33,616 nucleotides of DNA from a virus. The notes below the pieces were generated by a model, which was given only the letters and a program-made list of their open reading frames with translations, searched no databases and was not told the origin of the DNA. Numbering within the stretch: the stretch's first letter is position 1; each line of letters opens with the position of its first letter. The translations under genes were made by a program, and so were the position numbers. Shown here in pieces: positions 28,644 to 33,616 of this stretch. The DNA is taken from the IMG/VR virus record IMGVR_UViG_3300028909_000051, positions 1 to 33,616 of that record; one strand, given 5' to 3'.

Positions 28644-29846
28644 ATGTTGAACTATATCCCCAGCCTCGCGGATGGCGGCGTCATCGACTCCGGCAACACG
28701 CCCAATCAGTTGCAGCCCTGGTTCTACCTCAAGAAGGCGATCATCACCGCCCGAAAGGACCAGTATTTCATGCCGTTGGCCAACACGGTCAACATGCCGA
28801 AGCACTTCGGCAAGACCATCAAGGTCTACAACTACGTTCCCCTGCTCGACGACCGCAACGTCAACAACCAGGGCCTCGACGCGAACGGCTCTACCATCGC
28901 CAACGGCAATCTCTATGGCTCTTCGCGAGACGTCGGCACGATCAACACGAAGCTCCCGGCGCTGACCGAAGATGGCGGCCGAGTGAACCGAGTCGGCTTC
29001 ACCCGTCTGTCGGTCCAGGGCTCCCTGTTCAAGTTCGGTTTCTTCACCGAGTTCACCCAGGAATCGCTCGACTTCGACACCGACGAAGAGCTGATGGACC
29101 ACCTGGCGACCGAACTGATGAACGGCGCCGTCCAGTTGACGGAAGCGGTGCTTCAGCGTGACTTGCTCGCTTCGGCGGGCGTGATCCTCTTCGCTGGTTC
29201 GGCTGTGTCGCAGGCGACGGTTTCGGGCGAAGGCGCTACGCCTTCGATCGTCTCCTACAAGAACCTGATGCGCCTCGACCTGGTGCTGACGAACAACCGC
29301 ACTCCGAAGCAGACCACGGTCATCACCGGTTCCCGGATGATCGACACGAAGACGATCCCTGCGGCTCGTGTGATGTTCGTCGGCGGCGATGTCGTGCCCC
29401 TGCTCAAGGGCATGACGGATCTGTTCGGCAACAGCGCCTTCATCTCGGTCCAGCATTACGCTGACGCCGGCACGATCCTGAATGGCGAGATCGGCTCGAT
29501 CGACAACTTCCGCATCGTGCAGGTGCCGGAAATGCTCCACTACGCCGGCGCCGGCGCTGCTGTCGGGACGAACCCCGGCTACCAGAGCACCTCGGTGTCG
29601 GGCACTTACCACTACGACGTCTTCCCGATGCTCGTGTTGGGCGACGACAGCTGGACGACCATCGGTTTCCAGACGGACGGCAAGACGGTGAAGTTCGCCG
29701 TTCAGACGAAGATGCCGGGCAGGGACAACCTGACCAAGCTCGATCCCTACGGCGAGACCGGGTTCAGCTCGATCAAGTGGTACTACGGCATCCTGATCAA
29801 GCGGCCCGAGCGCATGGGCATCATCTACACCGTCGCTCCGATCTAA
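28644..29846 (+). CDS. Major capsid protein (N4 gp56-like)
   Basis: The 400-residue length equals that of the N4 major capsid protein (about 401). Blocks characteristic of N4-type capsids are present: [60 protein letters not shown]. The fold is HK97-type by family knowledge. It is followed 18 bases later by a perfect UUCG terminator, as expected for the most abundant late product. Surprisingly, no strong ribosome-binding site precedes the ATG. Confidence 0.95.
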   Translation: MLNYIPSLADGGVIDSGNTPNQLQPWFYLKKAIITARKDQYFMPLANTVNMPKHFGKTIKVYNYVPLLDDRNVNNQGLDANGSTIANGNLYGSSRDVGTINTKLPALTEDGGRVNRVGFTRLSVQGSLFKFGFFTEFTQESLDFDTDEELMDHLATELMNGAVQLTEAVLQRDLLASAGVILFAGSAVSQATVSGEGATPSIVSYKNLMRLDLVLTNNRTPKQTTVITGSRMIDTKTIPAARVMFVGGDVVPLLKGMTDLFGNSAFISVQHYADAGTILNGEIGSIDNFRIVQVPEMLHYAGAGAAVGTNPGYQSTSVSGTYHYDVFPMLVLGDDSWTTIGFQTDGKTVKFAVQTKMPGRDNLTKLDPYGETGFSSIKWYYGILIKRPERMGIIYTVAPI

Positions 29847-29864
29847 TCGACGGCCACACAACAG

Positions 29865-29890
29865 AGGGAGAGCTTCGGCTCTCCCTTTCT
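29865..29890 (+). terminator. Rho-independent terminator behind the capsid gene
   Basis: AGGGAGAGC (29865-29873), a TTCG loop and GCTCTCCCT (29878-29886) form a perfect 9-bp UUCG hairpin, followed by a T-rich stretch TTCTTTCC. Confidence 0.95.
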
Positions 29891-29909
29891 TTCCTGAACA
29901 CAATCCTCA

Positions 29910-30608
29910 GTGAGTACCGAGAATCCCATGAATGACGAGAACCAGGGCAACGATACCTCCGGCGAACCGAAGGTGAGCGAGACTCCCGAAGGTATGGGCA
30001 GCGATGAGCTGACTGTGCTGAAGCAACGTGCGAAGCTCATGGGGCTGGTTTTCTCGAACAACATCGGCATTCAGGCGCTTCGCCAGAAGATCGAAGCCAA
30101 GATGGCCGGCGAAATTGTGACTGCCGACGCTGAAGCGGACAATGCGCCTGCTCAGGCGAATCCTCTCACCGGCGAAGATCCGGTCAAGGACGTGAACCCG
30201 GTCACCGGCAAGCCGCTGACGACTCGGGAGATCCTCATGCGGGACCAAATGAAGCTGGTGCGGCTTCGCATCACCAACATGGACCCGAAGAAGAAAGAGC
30301 TTCCCGGCGAGATCCTCACGGTCGGTAACGAATTCCTCGGCACGGTCTCGAAGTACATTCCCTTCGGCGAAGTGACCGACAACGGCTACCATGTGCCGTT
30401 CATCCTCTACACGATGATGAAGGATCGGAAGTTCCTGAACATTCGCACCACGAAGACTGCGAACGGTCAGTCGAAGGTCTCCCAAAATTGGGCGAGCGAG
30501 TTCGCTCTGGAGATCCTTCCTCCCCTCACGCGGTCCGAACTCGACAAGCTCGCCACGGCCCAGGCTGCTGCCGGCGTCTTCGCTGGGGCCAACGAAGAGT
30601 CGCTCTGA
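29910..30608 (+). CDS. N4 gp55-like virion protein, 232 residues
   Basis: The N-terminal 30 residues are acidic and flexible. Residues 34-68 form a small HeH/LEM-like helical unit (LTVLKQRAKLMGLVFSNNIG, IQALRQKIEAKMAG). A beta-rich domain follows (MKLVRLRITNMDPKKKELPG, EILTVGNEFLGTVSKYIPFG, YHVPFILYTMMKDRKFLNIR) that I recall from a conserved N4-like virion family. It may be a head decoration or connector protein. The start is GTG at 29910 or ATG at 29928, and neither has a clear ribosome-binding site. Confidence 0.75.
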   Translation: MSTENPMNDENQGNDTSGEPKVSETPEGMGSDELTVLKQRAKLMGLVFSNNIGIQALRQKIEAKMAGEIVTADAEADNAPAQANPLTGEDPVKDVNPVTGKPLTTREILMRDQMKLVRLRITNMDPKKKELPGEILTVGNEFLGTVSKYIPFGEVTDNGYHVPFILYTMMKDRKFLNIRTTKTANGQSKVSQNWASEFALEILPPLTRSELDKLATAQAAAGVFAGANEESL

Positions 30609-30632
30609 CCTTCTGAGTTCGAGTGTTTATTG

Positions 30633-30674
30633 GCCCACTTGGTTCCAAAAAGAGCCAGTGGGCCTTTCTTTTAA
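30633..30674 (+). terminator. Rho-independent terminator behind the gp55-like gene
   Basis: GGCCCACT (30633-30640) pairs with AGTGGGCC (30658-30665), the stem is extended by an imperfect inner helix, and it ends in TTTCTTTT. Confidence 0.88.
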
Positions 30675-30686
30675 GGGCCGCAGCAC

Positions 30687-31397
30687 ATGACGAACACGAC
30701 CGACACCGTAGACCTCGCCACGATCAATCCGGTCGACATCACGTCTTCGCTTTTCCAGCTTCCGGAGCTGGGAACGGATACGATGTATGCTGCCGTTCAG
30801 CCCATGAACATCTCGCGGGTGACTACGGGTTCCGTGGGCGGAACTGGCGCTTTCGACCAGCTGATGGCTGGAATGAAAGCCCAGCTCAAGCACGAGTACG
30901 AGAACAACCGGATCACCGGTGCTGAATACACGAAGGCTTTCACGGACCTCACGGCTGCTGCGATGCAAACCGCGGTGCAGTTCGTGCTTGGCGCTGACGC
31001 CAGCTTCTGGAGCTCGCAGACGGCTCAAATCCAGGCGATCACAGGGCGTATCGCCATGGAAACTGCTCGCTTTACCTACCAGAACATCTTGCCGGCTCAG
31101 TTCGCTCTTGTCGCCGAACAGGGTGATGCGCAACGGGCTCAGACTTCGGACACTCGCTTGGATGGCGTTCCCATTGCTGGCGTCATGGGCGCTCAGGAAG
31201 CTCTCTACAAGCAGCAGATCATCTCCTACCAGCGAGATGCCGAGGTGAAGGCTGCGAAGATCTTCACGGATGCCTGGATCACCCAGAAAACGATCGATGA
31301 CGGCCTTCTCCCGCCCAACGGCTTCACGAATGACTCCGTGAACCTGGTGCTCACCTCGATCATGTCCAACAACGGCTTTGGCGCCCCCGTTGCCTAA
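30687..31397 (+). CDS. N4 gp54-like virion protein, 236 residues
   Basis: The protein is mostly helical after a disordered N-terminus. Blocks include LMAGMKAQLKHEYENNRITG, AEYTKAFTDLTAAAMQTAVQ, GVPIAGVMGAQEALYKQQII and SYQRDAEVKAAKIFTDAWIT. A helical, alanine/glutamine-rich protein of this size between the gp55-like protein and the large virion protein corresponds to gp54 in N4-like phages, which is a virion component and may be ejected. The start follows the terminator by 12 bases, with only a weak AAGGG site upstream. Confidence 0.72.
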   Translation: MTNTTDTVDLATINPVDITSSLFQLPELGTDTMYAAVQPMNISRVTTGSVGGTGAFDQLMAGMKAQLKHEYENNRITGAEYTKAFTDLTAAAMQTAVQFVLGADASFWSSQTAQIQAITGRIAMETARFTYQNILPAQFALVAEQGDAQRAQTSDTRLDGVPIAGVMGAQEALYKQQIISYQRDAEVKAAKIFTDAWITQKTIDDGLLPPNGFTNDSVNLVLTSIMSNNGFGAPVA

Positions 31398-31411
31398 GGG
31401 GCTTTGAACCA

Positions 31412-33616
31412 ATGAGCTTCTGGAGCGACTTTTTTAGTCCGACGAAGACGATCAGCGTGTCGTCTACCGTCTATAATCTGGCTGGTGACGTCAATAAGAG
31501 GCCGAATTTCCTCGATACGACGACGCTGGGGGCTGTGCTTTCCGATAGCGATCAGTCGATCACCGAGCAGCTCCAGAACGCTTACATCAATGGTCCTGGC
31601 ATCCAGCTTCGAGGCTTTTCGAGGTGGGCTCGGGACTTTGGCTACGATGACTTGGTGGGCATTTCAACCACGCCTCTGAGCCTCACTTCGGCTCTTGACC
31701 CGACAGTTCTGAAGCCTTTGCTTCCGCCTCCTCCGGCTGGCCAAAGTCTGGTCATCCAAGCAAGCTCGATCGGGCAGTTTGATTTCACCTTCTGGGTCAA
31801 CGAGTTCATGGTCGAGAATTATCCGACCCTCCTGAACACGGCCTACACCTGCGATCTCAACGGAAGCACCGGCGTCGTCACGATCACTTTCGCAGACACG
31901 ACGACGACCACATTCACGCTTCCCCCTTTCGACGCCACTGCCCAGTATCTCTATGTCGCCTACAACTATGGGATCCCTGGCACCCCTGGTTCTCCAGAGA
32001 TCCCTGCGACTGTCGGGCCTCCTCCGACTCCGGATATTCCGGCAGTGCCTTATGTCCCAGACACTTGGACCCAGGTGCTGTTTCTCGCTTACAAGCAGGG
32101 CTCGGGAAATCCTGCGTTCGATGCGCTCTTCACGGCGACCTCGGACACTGGTCTCTTTTTTCCCTATATCCCCATCATGGTGGACAAGAACTTCATCTCG
32201 GCTTCCTACATGCCGGATGTCTACACGCAGGCGAAGAAGGCGGTTACGAAGTCGCTCAACGCCAAATATGACGACATCGTCACCAAGATCAAAGCAAACG
32301 CCAATGTCGGCGACATCGATTACGCTTACATTGTGTTCGGCGTCTCGCTGAACGTGGCTGAGAACGCCTGTCGAAACTACATCTACCAGTTCTTTCTCGA
32401 CATTATGCAAGGGCTCAATCTCTCGAACAGCGAGTTCCAGGACTGGCAAGCAGCTTATGCTGTGGCTGCTGCGTCGATGGCAACCTGGGCAGAGTGGCAA
32501 GTCGCTCAGAGCGACAGCACCAACCCGCTTTATGGGACTGCAAGTCCCACTGTGGTGCCATACCCTGCTGCTCCGAGCTACTCTGTGCAGGTGGCGAGCA
32601 CGAACGATGCCATCTTGAACTACAACATGACGATCTCGTGGGCCGGTCTCAATGAGACAACGGGCTCGGGACAGCTCATGAACGAGCTGGGAGTTCCGGC
32701 AAAGGCTGGTGAGTTCTGGTTCGAGAACACTTCGAACACCTTTGTCAGCGCTCCAGCCTGGGTGAATGCTGCCATTGGTTCGCTTCCCACCACGCAGGAG
32801 CAGACCCACACTCGCTTGTACTGGCAAGTCGACTCGAACAGCTGGCGTGCGCTCGATATTTACAACCTGACCCACACCAATGCCATCTATGGCGGCAAGA
32901 CGGTGGTCACGACAGCCATTGCTGCACTCTCAGATAGCTCTGAGAGCCCCTTCATTATCCCTTTGAACGAAGAGATCTATGCCTCGATGTCGCTCATTAC
33001 GAGCACACAGATGGCAACGGCTTGCTGTTTCTTGGTCTTCAACAGTTACACCGTTGTGACTGCGCCTTGGTACACAGCTGGCTGGTTCAAAGTGCTTTTG
33101 ATCGTCGTGGTGATCGCCCTCTCGGTGGCTACGGGAGGTCTGGGCATTGGCGCTGGAGGTTTGCTCGGCACGAACCTCTCTGTGGGTATGTCCCTTGGGC
33201 TCTCAGGCACCGCGGCTGCGATCGTCGGAGCCGTTGCGAATGCTCTGGCAGCCATCGTGCTCGTGCAGCTGATCCAAGTAGGGTCCACAGACCTTTTTGG
33301 ACCTCAGCTCGGCGCAATCATTGGAGCTATCGCCGGGATCGTCGCCCTGCAAGTGGGAACGGCCCTTGCCATGGGCACGACTCCCTCTGCCCTTCTGGGT
33401 CAGATGCTTCAGCCCACCAATTTGCTGAAGCTCACCGAGTCTGCGGGCAATGGCTTCGCTCAAGTTCTGCAAGGCGATGCTCAAAAGATACAAGCCTCGA
33501 CACAAACGATGGAAGCCCAGTATAATGCGGCTGACGCACAGGTCGAGGCCCAATATACCGCTATGTTTGGGGCGGGTGGTGGAGCTGACCTGGCAATCAA
33601 TCCCCTATCGCTGACC
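31412..33616 (+). CDS. Large virion protein (N4 gp53/gp52-region), cut by window edge
   Basis: The frame opens with ATG AGC TTC TGG at 31412 and runs 735 codons to the right edge without a stop. It is not covered by a single conventional short ORF call and should be read as one gene. After a tail-like N-terminal part (FLDTTTLGAVLSDSDQSITE, then RGFSRWARDFGYDDL) comes a long beta/alpha region. At about residues 555-660 there are three glycine-rich hydrophobic segments (WFKVLLIVVVIALSVATGG, then AAIVGAVANALAAIVLVQLI and LGAIIGAIAGIVALQVGTAL). Such segments suit a protein that enters the host membrane during genome delivery. In N4-like phages the next large gene would be the virion RNA polymerase, not visible here. 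Confidence 0.75.
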   Translation, partial: MSFWSDFFSPTKTISVSSTVYNLAGDVNKRPNFLDTTTLGAVLSDSDQSITEQLQNAYINGPGIQLRGFSRWARDFGYDDLVGISTTPLSLTSALDPTVLKPLLPPPPAGQSLVIQASSIGQFDFTFWVNEFMVENYPTLLNTAYTCDLNGSTGVVTITFADTTTTTFTLPPFDATAQYLYVAYNYGIPGTPGSPEIPATVGPPPTPDIPAVPYVPDTWTQVLFLAYKQGSGNPAFDALFTATSDTGLFFPYIPIMVDKNFISASYMPDVYTQAKKAVTKSLNAKYDDIVTKIKANANVGDIDYAYIVFGVSLNVAENACRNYIYQFFLDIMQGLNLSNSEFQDWQAAYAVAAASMATWAEWQVAQSDSTNPLYGTASPTVVPYPAAPSYSVQVASTNDAILNYNMTISWAGLNETTGSGQLMNELGVPAKAGEFWFENTSNTFVSAPAWVNAAIGSLPTTQEQTHTRLYWQVDSNSWRALDIYNLTHTNAIYGGKTVVTTAIAALSDSSESPFIIPLNEEIYASMSLITSTQMATACCFLVFNSYTVVTAPWYTAGWFKVLLIVVVIALSVATGGLGIGAGGLLGTNLSVGMSLGLSGTAAAIVGAVANALAAIVLVQLIQVGSTDLFGPQLGAIIGAIAGIVALQVGTALAMGTTPSALLGQMLQPTNLLKLTESAGNGFAQVLQGDAQKIQASTQTMEAQYNAADAQVEAQYTAMFGAGGGADLAINPLSLT

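Noticed and set aside
27288-29903. An 871-residue open frame antisense to the scaffold-like and capsid genes
   Set aside because: Opposite strand of clear N4-type virion genes, arginine-rich low-quality composition, no family signature; a shadow of codon bias.

Overview
This window is part of a tailed double-stranded DNA phage genome of the N4 type (Schitoviridae-like), by my estimate about 56-58 % G+C. The assignment rests on recognisable protein families and their order. On the plus strand come a Gp49/gene-66 family protein, a gp69-like protein, the large terminase, a gp67-like structural protein, tail and fibre genes, a lysis cassette, an N4-type portal, gp58- and gp57-like proteins, an N4-type major capsid protein, gp55- and gp54-like proteins and a large virion protein cut off by the right edge. 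No bacterial chromosomal gene, tRNA, CRISPR array or insertion sequence was seen. The host cannot be read directly. The cellulases point to a bacterium that makes, or lives within, cellulose, and an alphaproteobacterium is a guess only.

Region 1 (1-6196, minus strand) holds early/middle genes read leftward: a dense chain of small genes joined by ATGA or TGATG overlaps, including a thioredoxin-fold protein and an N4 gp14-like (macro-like) protein. The chain ends in the truncated start of what is probably an N4-type RNA polymerase subunit. To its right lie a structured non-coding stretch (3068-3666) with a duplicated element, an 11-bp UUCG terminator, and a short early operon (3711-5440) with two tiny membrane proteins. 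An iteron-like intergenic region and three 3-base-loop hairpins resemble N4 virion-RNA-polymerase promoters. Region 2 (5441-6673) contains the point where transcription diverges. In N4 this corresponds to the junction of the genome ends.

Region 3 (6674-12653, plus strand) holds nucleotide metabolism (a P-loop kinase), a DUF2829/Tad2 anti-Thoeris protein, packaging genes and the first structural genes. Region 4 (12664-17777) is the most striking part: a virion-style protein ending in a GH5 cellulase domain, a free-standing Calx-beta domain protein, and an 820-residue Calx-beta plus GH48 cellobiohydrolase. An endo- and an exo-acting cellulase thus lie side by side in a phage late operon, where N4 carries its tail appendage genes. 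Region 5 (17785-21732) is a tail-fibre cassette bracketed by two near-identical AGGAGG-containing hairpins.

Region 6 (21817-33616) holds a structural protein, endolysin/holin/spanin-like lysis genes, portal, scaffold-like protein, capsid and internal virion proteins, with two clear terminators, one behind the capsid gene and one behind the next gene. The simplest overall reading is a phage whose particle carries a two-enzyme cellulose-cutting system for reaching cells embedded in a cellulose matrix. That role is inferred; the enzyme families are seen in the sequence.
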